Positions 45,112-52,384 of a stretch of 64,000 nucleotides of DNA are shown here, piece by piece. Position numbers and translations under genes: made by a program. The stretch is from Tardiphaga sp. Its GTDB lineage: Bacteria > Pseudomonadota > Alphaproteobacteria > Rhizobiales > Xanthobacteraceae. The notes below the pieces were generated by a model, which saw nothing but the letters and a program-made list of their open reading frames with translations, had not been told where the DNA came from and did not search any database. Position 1 is the first letter of the stretch; each line of letters opens with the position of its first letter. The DNA lies in assembly GCA_030147505.1 (NCBI GenBank), contig JASBVG010000005.1, positions 1 to 64,000 of the forward strand, written 5' to 3'.

Positions 45112-45485
45112 CAGTTGGCATATCTCGCGGTGAGATCGCGCGAGATCCGCGCGCCTTCCTCGACATGGCGGCGGATCGCCGTATTCGCTGCCGGCGTGCA
45201 GGTGCGATAGGTCTGCTGGAAGCCATTATAGCCGCGGTTGAAGGCCGCGATCATACGGCTGCGGCGATCGCCTGACGGTGTCTCCGCATCGACCAGCGCC
45301 TGCATTTCGCTGCGCCACTTGTTGCCTTCGTTGTTGCCGCAGATGCCGCGCAGATAGTGCAGGGCGCCAAGGATTTCGGACATCCGCTGCAATTCGCCAT
45401 CGAACGGCGCCGCGCCATCCTGCGCGAGCACAGGCTGGGAGCCGAGGGCGGCGATGATCAGGAGTGAGAGAAACGGCTTGCGCAT
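45111..45485 (-). CDS. TIGR02301 family secreted protein
   Basis: 124 residues from ATG at 45483-45485. Signal peptide MRKPFLSLLIIAALGSQPVLAQ, then a helical domain with RMSEILGALHYLRGICG, WRSEMQALVDAE, FNRGYNGFQQTYRTCTPAA. This is the TIGR02301 family, found in alphaproteobacteria and of unknown function. The two Cys in GICG and YRTCT may form a disulphide. A longer start at 45524 is out of keeping with the signal peptide. Shares one base with the HAD gene. Confidence 0.88.
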   Translation of the reverse strand: MRKPFLSLLIIAALGSQPVLAQDGAAPFDGELQRMSEILGALHYLRGICGNNEGNKWRSEMQALVDAETPSGDRRSRMIAAFNRGYNGFQQTYRTCTPAANTAIRRHVEEGARISRDLTARYAN

Positions 45486-45563
45486 GTGAGGTCCGGGAAC
45501 CCGGCTGATATGCCTGCTGGACACGGCCGAAGCAAGGCGAAGCGGTCGAGGTGGTAAAGCTGC

Positions 45564-45980
45564 TTAGCCGCCTGCCAGATCCTGCGCCATGGCCAGGATC
45601 GCTGCCAGGCCATCGGTGGTCTTGTATTGGCCGATATCCGCGGGATCGACCCACGCAAAATCGTCCAGTTCGTCGTTAAGTTCAGGCTCGCCTTCCACCC
45701 AGCGGGCTGCAAAGGGCATGACGAGGTAGTGCCCGCCGACGCCGTCTTTCGGCAGCACCTCGCGAAAGCCGGACAGGCCGACGATGTCGATGACGAGGCC
45801 GGTCTCTTCCATCACCTCGCGCGCAAGCGCTTCAGCGAGTGACTCGCCGAATTCCACACGGCCGCCGGGGAGCGAGTAGAGGCCTTTGCCCGGCGGGCGG
45901 GCGCGGCGGACAAGGAGTACCTTGCCGTCACGAAAAATGGCAGCGCTGGTGGCGAGCTGCGGATAACTGGGATGGGACAA
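45564..45980 (-). CDS. Nudix hydrolase
   Basis: 138 residues. Nudix box is complete: GGRVEFGESLAEALAREVMEETGL (residues about 35-58), fitting GX5EX7REUXEEXGU. Hydrolyses a nucleoside diphosphate linked to another group; exact substrate not readable. The hypothetical gene ends 11 bases upstream of it on the same strand. Confidence 0.92.
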   Translation of the reverse strand: MSHPSYPQLATSAAIFRDGKVLLVRRARPPGKGLYSLPGGRVEFGESLAEALAREVMEETGLVIDIVGLSGFREVLPKDGVGGHYLVMPFAARWVEGEPELNDELDDFAWVDPADIGQYKTTDGLAAILAMAQDLAGG

Positions 45981-45991
45981 TGGAACGGGCC

Positions 45992-46516
45992 TTACTGTGC
46001 CATGATGCCGTCGATGTCCGATTGCTCGTCACGGCCGTTGATGATGCCGCCGGCAGTGCCAATCATCGGTTTGACCCAGCCGGCCGCCTGTTCGGCCAGC
46101 TTGGCCCGCGTCGCGCCCTGTTGAACGGTGCGCATGGCGTCGCCGACGGTGGAGAGGATCTGGGTCATCTTGGCGACGATAGCATCGAATTCGGTACGTA
46201 TAGCGAATGGTGCTGCATCGTAAGCTGCGATGGCGAGATCGCGGCCCTTGAAATTCGACCTGATGAAGTGTTCGGCATAGCTGAGCGGCTGCCATTCCAG
46301 AAACAGCTCGTAGCAGTCCGGCATATCCGGAATCAGCTCGAGCAACATGATCGCTTCGTTGAAGTGATTGAGATAGTCGGTGGCGAGGCCGGTGCGCGGA
46401 TTGATATTGGCGGCAGCCAGCGCCTCAGCCGATGCCGGAAGGCCCGTGCTTGCGCTCTCCCAATCGAGGCGATTGTCTTGCGCCGGTTGCCGGGCCGTCA
46501 TGCTCATATTCGCCAC
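45992..46516 (-). CDS. Conserved hypothetical protein
   Basis: 174 residues with a GTG at 46516 as first start; ATG at 46507 or 46501 are also in frame and more likely by type. Seen: a mixed helical protein with SAEALAAANINPRTGLATDYLNHF, LLELIPDMPDCYELFLEWQPLSYAEHFIRSNFKG and an Ala/Gln-rich helix at the end. I recognise no domain. It sits with the Nudix gene on the same strand and is divergent from the SRAP gene, separated by 51 bases. Function unknown. Confidence 0.75.
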   Translation of the reverse strand: MANMSMTARQPAQDNRLDWESASTGLPASAEALAAANINPRTGLATDYLNHFNEAIMLLELIPDMPDCYELFLEWQPLSYAEHFIRSNFKGRDLAIAAYDAAPFAIRTEFDAIVAKMTQILSTVGDAMRTVQQGATRAKLAEQAAGWVKPMIGTAGGIINGRDEQSDIDGIMAQ

Positions 46517-46567
46517 TGTTGGCGTTTCGGGTTAAAACGACCTGAAGACTCAAGGTTGACAATCGGA

Positions 46568-47326
46568 ATGTGCGGACGCTTCGTCATTACATCCACGCCG
46601 GAGGCGATGCGACAGGTATTTGGTTACAACCAACAGCCGAATTTCCCCGCCCGCTATAATATCGCTCCGACTCAGCCTGTGCCTGTGGTCATCGTTGAGA
46701 ATGGTATCCGTCATTTTCGTTTGATGCGCTGGGGCTTCATCCCGTCATGGGTGAAGGACCCGCGCAAGTTTACGCTGCTGATTAATGCACGCGCGGAGAC
46801 GGTGCAAGAAAAGCCGGCCTTCAAAAATGCGATTCGCCGCCGCCGTTGCCTGATTCCGGCGGACGGCTATTACGAATGGCAAAACAGCAGTGGACGCAAA
46901 CAGCCGTATTTTATCTATCCGCGCACAGGTGGCCCGATCGGCTTCGCGGGTCTCGCGGAGACCTGGATGGGGCCGAATGGCGAGGAGATGGACAGCGTGG
47001 CCATCATCACAGCTGAGGCGACCACCGGCATGTCGGTGTTGCACCACCGTGTGCCGGTGACGATTGCTGCTGACCGGTTTGGCCATTGGCTGGATTGTAG
47101 CAGCGACAGCGCGGTGGACGTCATGGAGCTTTTGGCCGCGCCCGCAGACGGTGTGTTCAACTGGCATCCGGTCTCGCCTGTCGTCGGCAGAGTGGCTGTC
47201 GATGAGCCGCAGTTAATCTTGCCGATCTCGGAGGAAGAAATGGCTGCGGCGGCGCGGCCCGTTCGGAAAATCCAGCGTCAGGTGACTGCAGTCCCTGAGG
47301 ATGACGGGCAGGGCTCTCTATTTTGA
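46568..47326 (+). CDS. SOS response-associated peptidase (SRAP/YedK)
   Basis: 252 residues from ATG 46568. Starts MCGRFV, so Cys2 becomes the N-terminal nucleophile after Met removal; other SRAP signatures are YNIAPTQPVPVV, RLMRWGFIPSWVKD, NARAET with the conserved Asn, CLIPADGYYEW with the Glu, and the catalytic His in VLHHRVPVTI. Related to HMCES, which forms covalent crosslinks to abasic sites in single-stranded DNA. Followed by a long inverted repeat. Confidence 0.93.
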   Translation: MCGRFVITSTPEAMRQVFGYNQQPNFPARYNIAPTQPVPVVIVENGIRHFRLMRWGFIPSWVKDPRKFTLLINARAETVQEKPAFKNAIRRRRCLIPADGYYEWQNSSGRKQPYFIYPRTGGPIGFAGLAETWMGPNGEEMDSVAIITAEATTGMSVLHHRVPVTIAADRFGHWLDCSSDSAVDVMELLAAPADGVFNWHPVSPVVGRVAVDEPQLILPISEEEMAAAARPVRKIQRQVTAVPEDDGQGSLF

Positions 47327-47336
47327 ACGGTGAATT

Positions 47337-47440
47337 GTAGGATGGGTAGAGCGCAGGCGCGAAGCGCCGGAGCGAAACCCATCGGCGGAGCTTGCCGCAA
47401 TCACGGAATGATGGGTTTCGCTTCGCTCTACCCATCCTAC
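47337..47440. repeat. Long inverted repeat, copy B (GTAGGATGGGTAGAGCG family)
   Basis: Arms 47337-47353 and 47424-47440 are 17-base perfect inverted repeats; an inner pair, CGAAACCCATC (47383-47393) and GATGGGTTTCG (47410-47420), is also perfect. Nested structure folds into one large hairpin. Related to 44362-44457. Dispersed repeat, located after the SRAP stop and before the convergent GNAT gene. Confidence 0.8.
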
Positions 47441-47452
47441 GGCCGCGGTGTG

Positions 47453-47881
47453 CTACGGAGTCATCGGCCGGCCATCGAGCCACTTGGCGTAGATGACGCG
47501 ATCCTGTTCGACGTAATCGAGCTTCTCATAGAACTTCTGCACTTTGGTATTGTCGCTGCGCACCAGCAGCATCAGTTTTTCGATGCCGCGTGCACGCAGC
47601 CAGTCTTCAGCCGCCGCCATGATGGCACGGCCAAAATCCTTGCCCTGATGACCTGGATCGACGGCGACGTAATAGACCCAGCCGCGATGGCCGTCGTGGC
47701 CGACCAGCACCGACGCGACGATATTGTCGCCGTCGCGGCCGATCAGGATGTCGGAATTCTCGTCGCGGCGCGCGAGCGCGATATCCGCAGCCGAGTCGTT
47801 CCACGGCCTTGCGAGATTGCAGCGCTGCCAGAGATCGATGACGACAGGAATGTCGGCATCGACAATGGGCATGACCTTCAT
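47453..47881 (-). CDS. GNAT acetyltransferase (YpeA-like)
   Basis: 142 residues. GNAT fold with the motif A segment VAVDPGHQGKDFGRAIMAAAEDWLRARG (acetyl-CoA loop QGKDFG) and C-terminal LLVRSDNTKVQKFYEKLDYVEQDRV. Similar to YpeA, whose substrate is not known. The start overlaps the stop of the FAD oxidase gene by 4 bases, so it is translated after it. Confidence 0.88.
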   Translation of the reverse strand: MKVMPIVDADIPVVIDLWQRCNLARPWNDSAADIALARRDENSDILIGRDGDNIVASVLVGHDGHRGWVYYVAVDPGHQGKDFGRAIMAAAEDWLRARGIEKLMLLVRSDNTKVQKFYEKLDYVEQDRVIYAKWLDGRPMTP

Positions 47882-49335
47882 CGCTGCACCGGCAGCAGCA
47901 CCTTGCCGGGATTGAGGATGTTCAGCGGATCGAGCATCGCCTTGAAGCTGCGCATCAGCTCCATGGCGACGGGATCTTTGACGCCGGGTAGATCGGCAGC
48001 CTTGAGCTGGCCGATGCCATGCTCGGCCGAGATCGAGCCACCCATGCGCAGCACCACTTCGAACACGACATCGCTGACGTCGTGCCAGCGCGACAGGAAG
48101 GCTTCGCGACCGGCCGCATCACCGAGCGTCTCGCTGGGCTGGCTGACATTGTAGTGGATGTTGCCATCGCCGAGATGGCCGAACGGAACGGGGCGGGCGC
48201 CCGGCATCACCTTCGCCACGGCGGCATTGGCCTCGGCGATGAAGGCCGGCACGGCGGCGACAGGCACCGAAATGTCGTGTTTGATCGAGCCGCCCTCGGG
48301 CCTCTGCGCCGGCGAGATTTCCTCGCGCAGTTTCCAGAAGGCCTGGCGCTGGCTCATATTCTCCGCGATGACGGCGTCATCGACGATGCCGTCCTCGAAG
48401 CCGCGTTCGAGGATGGACTCCAGCGTGGCGCGGGCGTCGTCGCGGCCGGATGAGAGCTCCATCAGCACGTACCAGTCATGCTTGCTGGTGAGTGGATCGC
48501 GAATGCCGATGCCGTGGCGGACGCTGAAATCCACCGCGATATGGGCGATCAGCTCGAAGCTGGTAAGATTGCCGCCGGCAGCGCCACGCGAGATGTCGAG
48601 CAGCTTGAGGGCATCGGCGGGCGATTTGAGGCCGACAAAGGCCGTCTCTACTGCGCGCGGCTTCGGAAACAGTTTCAGCGTTGCCGCGGTGATGATGCCC
48701 AGCGTGCCTTCCGCGCCGATGAAAATGTTGCGCAGGTCGTAGCCGGTGTTGTCCTTCTTTAGCTTGGACAGGCCGTTGAGGATACGGCCATCGGCGAGCA
48801 CGACTTCGAGGCCGAGCGCCATTTCGCGCGCAATTCCGTAAGCGAGTGCGGTGGTGCCGCCAGCATTGCTGGAGAGGTTGCCGCCGATGGTGCAACTGCC
48901 TTCGGAGCCGAGCGAGAGCGGGAACAGGCGATCCGCATCGGCGGCGCGCTGCTGGGCGATGTGCAGCACGAGGCCGGCCTCGGCGGTCATCGTGTTCGAC
49001 GAGGTGTCGAGATCGCGGATCTTGTCCATGCGTTTCAGCGAGAGCACGACTTCGCCGCCATAAGGCGTCTGGCCGCCGACAAGGCCGGTATTGCCGCCTT
49101 GCGGTACGATGGCGGTCCGGGTTTCGGTGGCGAGCTTGCAGATGGCGGCGACTTCGGCGGTCGAGCCCGGACGCAGCACCAGCGGCGAGGTGCCGGTGAA
49201 CAAATTGCGCTCCTCGGTGACATAGGCATGCACATCAGCGGGATCGGTCAGCGCCTGCTTGTCGCCGACAATGGCGGCGAAGCGGGCAATGGTGTCTGGC
49301 GAGAGCGGCGCCGGCTTCGGGAATACGAAATTCAT
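47878..49335 (-). CDS. FAD-linked oxidase (GlcD / D-2-hydroxyacid dehydrogenase type)
   Basis: 485 residues. FAD-binding 4 domain with VPQGGNTGLVGGQTPYGGEVVLSLKRM at ~78-104 and TIGGNLSSNAGG at ~152; C-terminal FAD-oxidase domain with HLGDGNIHYNVSQP at ~385 and SAEHGIGQLKAADL at ~433. Oxidises a D-2-hydroxyacid such as D-lactate, glycolate or D-2-hydroxyglutarate, passing electrons to the respiratory chain or ETF. Overlaps with the GNAT gene. Confidence 0.88.
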   Translation of the reverse strand: MNFVFPKPAPLSPDTIARFAAIVGDKQALTDPADVHAYVTEERNLFTGTSPLVLRPGSTAEVAAICKLATETRTAIVPQGGNTGLVGGQTPYGGEVVLSLKRMDKIRDLDTSSNTMTAEAGLVLHIAQQRAADADRLFPLSLGSEGSCTIGGNLSSNAGGTTALAYGIAREMALGLEVVLADGRILNGLSKLKKDNTGYDLRNIFIGAEGTLGIITAATLKLFPKPRAVETAFVGLKSPADALKLLDISRGAAGGNLTSFELIAHIAVDFSVRHGIGIRDPLTSKHDWYVLMELSSGRDDARATLESILERGFEDGIVDDAVIAENMSQRQAFWKLREEISPAQRPEGGSIKHDISVPVAAVPAFIAEANAAVAKVMPGARPVPFGHLGDGNIHYNVSQPSETLGDAAGREAFLSRWHDVSDVVFEVVLRMGGSISAEHGIGQLKAADLPGVKDPVAMELMRSFKAMLDPLNILNPGKVLLPVQR

Positions 49336-49372
49336 GGGAGGTCCCTAACGCGTTTCTTGATCTTGCATCCGG

Positions 49373-50362
49373 TTATACCGCGGCGCGGCGCAGCCTGTCA
49401 TTGATGGCTTCGCCGAGGCCATGGGCGGGCACCGGCATCACGGCAATGCCGGCGGCCCCCGAGTCCAAAGCGATGGCATCGAGCGTGCGAAGATAACCGA
49501 AAAGATTGGCGGCGGCTTCCCCGAGATCGCTGCTTTCGGAGAGGTTCATCACAGCCCTAGCATGATCGATTCCCGGCAGCGCAGCCGGGCCGAACGCGAG
49601 CAGGGCCTCGCCGGGCTTCACATCCTCGGCCATCAGCCGCACCCGCGTGCGCGGCGCGTAATGCGAGGCCAGCATACCCGGCGCCAGCGGCTGGTTGGTG
49701 TCGCTTTGCAGCTCCTCGGGCGGGCGCGCCAGCGTCATGCCCAACACCCGCTCGATTGCCTCGCGCGGCAGGCCGCCCGGCCGCAGCAGCATGGGCTGGT
49801 CGAAGCAGCCGACGATGGTGGATTCGACCCCGACCTCCACCGGCCCGCCATCGAGGATCATGTCGATGCGGCCGTCGAGATCAGCCTTCACATGGGCCGC
49901 GGTGGTCGGCGACACATGGCCGGAGATATTGGCGGACGGAGCCACGACGGCGCCGCCGAAGGCAGTGAGCAACGCATGGGCGACCGGATGGTCCGGTACC
50001 CGGATGGCCACCGTATCGAGCCCGGCGGTGGCGAGATCGGAGACGGGGCAGCCATTGGCCTTGGGGAGCACCAGCGTCAGCGGCCCCGGCCAGAACGCTT
50101 CCGCCAGCGCCAGCGCCCGCGAATCGAACCGGGCGATCTGCCGAGCGGCATCGAAATCCGCCACATGAGCGATCAGCGGATTGAAGCTCGGTCGGCCCTT
50201 GGCCTCATAGATGCGCGCCACGGCTCGCGGATTGGCTGCATCGGCGCCGAGCCCGTAGACCGTCTCGGTCGGAAAGGCCACCAGGCGGCCCGCGCGCAAG
50301 CCATCGGCCGCCTCCGCGATGGCGGCGGCATAGACGATCCGGGTGGTGAGGGCCGTGTGCAT
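49373..50362 (-). CDS. L-threonylcarbamoyladenylate synthase (Sua5 type)
   Basis: 329 residues, the length of Sua5 proteins with a C-terminal domain (TsaC is ~190). Seen: GRLVAFPTETVYGLGADA at ~25, RIYEAKGRPSFNPL, APSANISGHVSPTTAAHV, and the C-terminal PGMLASHYAPRTRVRLM linker typical of Sua5. Makes threonylcarbamoyl-AMP for the t6A37 tRNA modification. It starts near the tRNA-Pro gene but on the opposite strand. Confidence 0.92.
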   Translation of the reverse strand: MHTALTTRIVYAAAIAEAADGLRAGRLVAFPTETVYGLGADAANPRAVARIYEAKGRPSFNPLIAHVADFDAARQIARFDSRALALAEAFWPGPLTLVLPKANGCPVSDLATAGLDTVAIRVPDHPVAHALLTAFGGAVVAPSANISGHVSPTTAAHVKADLDGRIDMILDGGPVEVGVESTIVGCFDQPMLLRPGGLPREAIERVLGMTLARPPEELQSDTNQPLAPGMLASHYAPRTRVRLMAEDVKPGEALLAFGPAALPGIDHARAVMNLSESSDLGEAAANLFGYLRTLDAIALDSGAAGIAVMPVPAHGLGEAINDRLRRAAV

Positions 50363-50447
50363 GGCTGGTCCGTAATAAAAATGTCGCCTGCTTCATACAG
50401 GGGTTCTTGCGGTCTGCGAAACCCGTCGCTATACAGCCGGCTCTTGT

Positions 50448-50524
50448 CGGAGTGTGGCTCAGCCCGGTAGAGCACTGCGTTCGGGACGCAGGGGTCGCAG
50501 GTTCGAATCCTGCCACTCCGACCA
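50448..50524 (+). tRNA. tRNA-Pro (anticodon CGG)
   Basis: A full cloverleaf: acceptor CGGAGTG (50448-50454) pairs with CACTCCG (50514-50520), discriminator A, and CCA encoded at 50522-50524. The anticodon stem CTGCG/CGCAG surrounds the loop TTCGGGA, anticodon CGG at 50482-50484, decoding CCG. T-loop GGTTCGAATCC is canonical. No variable-arm anomaly. A T-rich stretch (GATTTTTTGG) follows about 20 bases on. Confidence 0.97.
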
Positions 50525-50754
50525 TGATTTCAAAGATTTAGCTGATTTTTTGGATAGCCGGACAACGATGGATTGACGCCCGCTGCGCTGATCCTGCCGG
50601 CCTTCGCCAAAACCTCTCAGATCGATCAGTTTCAGGCGAGAGCTTGCTGCAGTTTCGTCTTCGAACGAATGCGATTTCGCAGCTCGCTAATCCGAGATTC
50701 AATTCGCCATTCAAGATCAGGGCCCGACCGGACGCTTCACGCGGAATGAGACCG

Positions 50755-50769
50755 TTAACCCCTTGTTAA
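50755..50769. promoter_or_regulatory. CtrA-like box TTAA-N7-TTAA
   Basis: TTAACCCCTTGTTAA is a full-length match to the binding motif of the cell-cycle regulator CtrA. It lies in an intergenic region, and the nearest gene on the minus side is the tRNA side and on the plus side nothing with a good start. Chance match cannot be excluded for a single site. Confidence 0.4.
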
Positions 50770-50892
50770 CCACGTCGGCCCAGCCTGCCGGCTATGCGGT
50801 GGCACCGGAGCCTTATGGCCGGTATCCGACAGAGAGGTCGCTCGGGTTCTCCGGCGGCCTCTTGCCAATTTCGGGATCATGGAAACGAGAAA

Positions 50893-50918
50893 AGCCCGCC
50901 GGAAGATCCAGGCGGGCT
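50893..50918 (-). terminator. Intrinsic terminator of the small membrane protein gene
   Basis: On the minus strand AGCCCGCC, a 10-base loop and GGCGGGCT are followed by TTTCTCG. Arms at 50893-50900 and 50911-50918 pair perfectly. It lies 34 bases after the stop of the 42-residue gene and points the same way, so it fits its 3' end. Confidence 0.8.
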
Positions 50919-50951
50919 CTCGAAGGTCGTGATAAGCTCGCGCGCGGCGTT

Positions 50952-51080
50952 CTAGTGGCGAAATCCGAGATACAAGCCGATCATCGTGACGGCCGATACC
51001 AGCACGAAACCAAACAGGCTCCAGCCGATAATGGTTGCCTCATCCATCCCCTTGCGCGCGGTCTTTCCCTGAACAGTCAA
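50952..51080 (-). CDS. 42-residue single-span membrane protein
   Basis: A small gene: TTG start at 51078-51080 with GGGAG six to seven bases upstream, stop at 50952-50954. The product begins LTVQGKTARKGMDEAT and then has one hydrophobic segment IIGWSLFGFVLVSAVTMIGLYLGF (residues 17-40, Ile-Leu-Val-rich). An N-terminal cytoplasmic stretch, basic then acidic, precedes the span. Downstream is an own intrinsic terminator. I recognise no family; small membrane proteins of this size often modulate larger complexes. The good binding site, terminator and coding composition make it likely real. Function unknown. Confidence 0.65.
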   Translation of the reverse strand: MTVQGKTARKGMDEATIIGWSLFGFVLVSAVTMIGLYLGFRH

Positions 51081-51221
51081 TCGTCTCTCCCAATGTTTGT
51101 TCTTGCACCGGCCTCCAAGGGCGGCGCTTAAGCAAATCGTAACGATGGGAGGTTGCGTGTCTAGACATTATCGATGTTGCGTTGCACGCAATCTATGCCG
51201 CTCCGCAGCGTAGTACGGGTC

Positions 51222-51569
51222 TCAGTCGTGCAGCCGCTTGCGATAGGCGATCGGGTCCATGTCGCGGACATCGACGCTGAGGCTTTTGGTTTGCGGCAGC
51301 AGAGCGGCCATAGTCTCGCGCAGCGACTCGCTGACGGCGATCTTCTGCGCCGGCGTTCGGCCTTCGAGCATGTAGACCGAGACATGGCAAAAACCGTTCT
51401 TCTCCCGCGCCACCAGATAATCTGAAAACGCCGTCGCTCGGACCTTGATGTCCGCCGCTTTCATCGCGCCGGTGTCGGCGGCGGTGTCATGCAGGGCTTC
51501 CATGAGTCTGCTGACGTCGAGCAGGCCGCCATGGCCGTCGCTGGAATATTCGATGACGAGATGCGGCAT
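51222..51569 (-). CDS. 5-carboxymethyl-2-hydroxymuconate isomerase-like protein
   Basis: 115 residues of the CHMI family (HpaF), a small trimeric isomerase related to tautomerases. Pro2 (Pro1 after Met loss) in MPHLVIEYS is the catalytic base; the conserved YMLEGRTPAQK follows. CHMI acts on the homoprotocatechuate ring-cleavage product, so a role in ring-cleavage catabolism is likely, but no ring-cleavage dioxygenase is in the window. Last gene of a minus-strand unit after reductase and IclR. Confidence 0.85.
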   Translation of the reverse strand: MPHLVIEYSSDGHGGLLDVSRLMEALHDTAADTGAMKAADIKVRATAFSDYLVAREKNGFCHVSVYMLEGRTPAQKIAVSESLRETMAALLPQTKSLSVDVRDMDPIAYRKRLHD

Positions 51570-51587
51570 GGACGTTTCCCCGATCGG

Positions 51588-52373
51588 TCAGAGCAGCAGC
51601 GGTTTCACTGTCGCCGCTGCGTCACGCAGCAGCGGCAGGAAGCGGTCGATCATTTCGCCAGTGGACACGCGGTCAACATGGGCGCCCATGTTGATCGCGG
51701 CGACGATGGCGTCATCATAGCGCCGCACCGGCACCGAGATCGAGCGGAAACCCGGCTCGGCCTCGCGATCCACCAGCGAATAACCTTTTTCGCGATCGGT
51801 GATGATAGCGGCCTTGAGCGATTCCCTGTCGGTTACCGTGAACGGCGTCATCGCCGTCAGCGTCATCGTATCGAGAATGTCCGTCAATTCCTCGTTCGAA
51901 TATTTGCCGAGCATCGTGCGGCCGACCGAGGAGCAATAAGCGGGGAGACGATAGCCGAGATCGATGCCGGCTGAAAACACCCGCGCCGGACTCGCGCGCG
52001 CGACGAAGATCACGTCATTGCCTTGCAGCACGGCGAGCGAAGAGATTTCCTGCGCATCGCTGGAGATCTGGTCGAGCACCGGCTGCAGGATGGTGACGAT
52101 CTGGTTGGACGTCATGTAGGAGCCGGCCAGCGCCAGCACCTGCGGCGTCAGCGCGAACAGTTTGCCGTCGCTTGCCACGTAACCGCGATGCTCCAGCGTG
52201 AACAGGATGCGCCGGGCGGTGGCGCGCGGCAGATCCGCGGCCTTGGCGACATCGCTGAGTGTCATCGGTCGCGACTGACCGCCGAACAGTTCGAACACGC
52301 GCAGGCCGCGATCGAGGCTTTCGATGAAGTCGGTATTGCCGCGTTCCTCGTCGGACCGCTTGATCTTGGGCAT
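51588..52373 (-). CDS. IclR family transcriptional regulator (PcaR/PcaU-like)
   Basis: 261 residues. N-terminal winged helix (LDRGLRVFELFGGQSRPMTLSDVAKAADLPRATARRILFTLEHRGYV), then the effector-binding GAF-like domain, with YCSSVGRTMLGKYSNEEL and GYSLVDREAEPGFRSISVPV. The PcaR/PcaU/PobR subfamily responds to aromatic acids. It is between the reductase and CHMI genes and is the only regulator near the Rieske operon, so it most likely controls both. Palindromes in the divergent promoter region are its candidate operators. Confidence 0.9.
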   Translation of the reverse strand: MPKIKRSDEERGNTDFIESLDRGLRVFELFGGQSRPMTLSDVAKAADLPRATARRILFTLEHRGYVASDGKLFALTPQVLALAGSYMTSNQIVTILQPVLDQISSDAQEISSLAVLQGNDVIFVARASPARVFSAGIDLGYRLPAYCSSVGRTMLGKYSNEELTDILDTMTLTAMTPFTVTDRESLKAAIITDREKGYSLVDREAEPGFRSISVPVRRYDDAIVAAINMGAHVDRVSTGEMIDRFLPLLRDAAATVKPLLL

Positions 52374-52384
52374 GCGGTGTCCGC

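Larger units (their letters stand above)
50525..50951. other. Intergenic region after tRNA-Pro
   Basis: 427 bases without a gene that has a start codon and ribosome binding site. It contains a TTAA-N7-TTAA box (50755-50769), a 14-base match to the region before the RND genes (50733-50746) and the terminator of the small membrane protein gene (50893-50918, minus). A minus-strand frame around 50630-50720 reads like a charged helix but lacks a start codon. Confidence 0.5.

Noticed and set aside
50763-51131. Plus-strand open frame after tRNA-Pro
   Set aside because: It crosses the terminator hairpin, lacks a binding site, and overlaps the better-supported minus-strand small gene.
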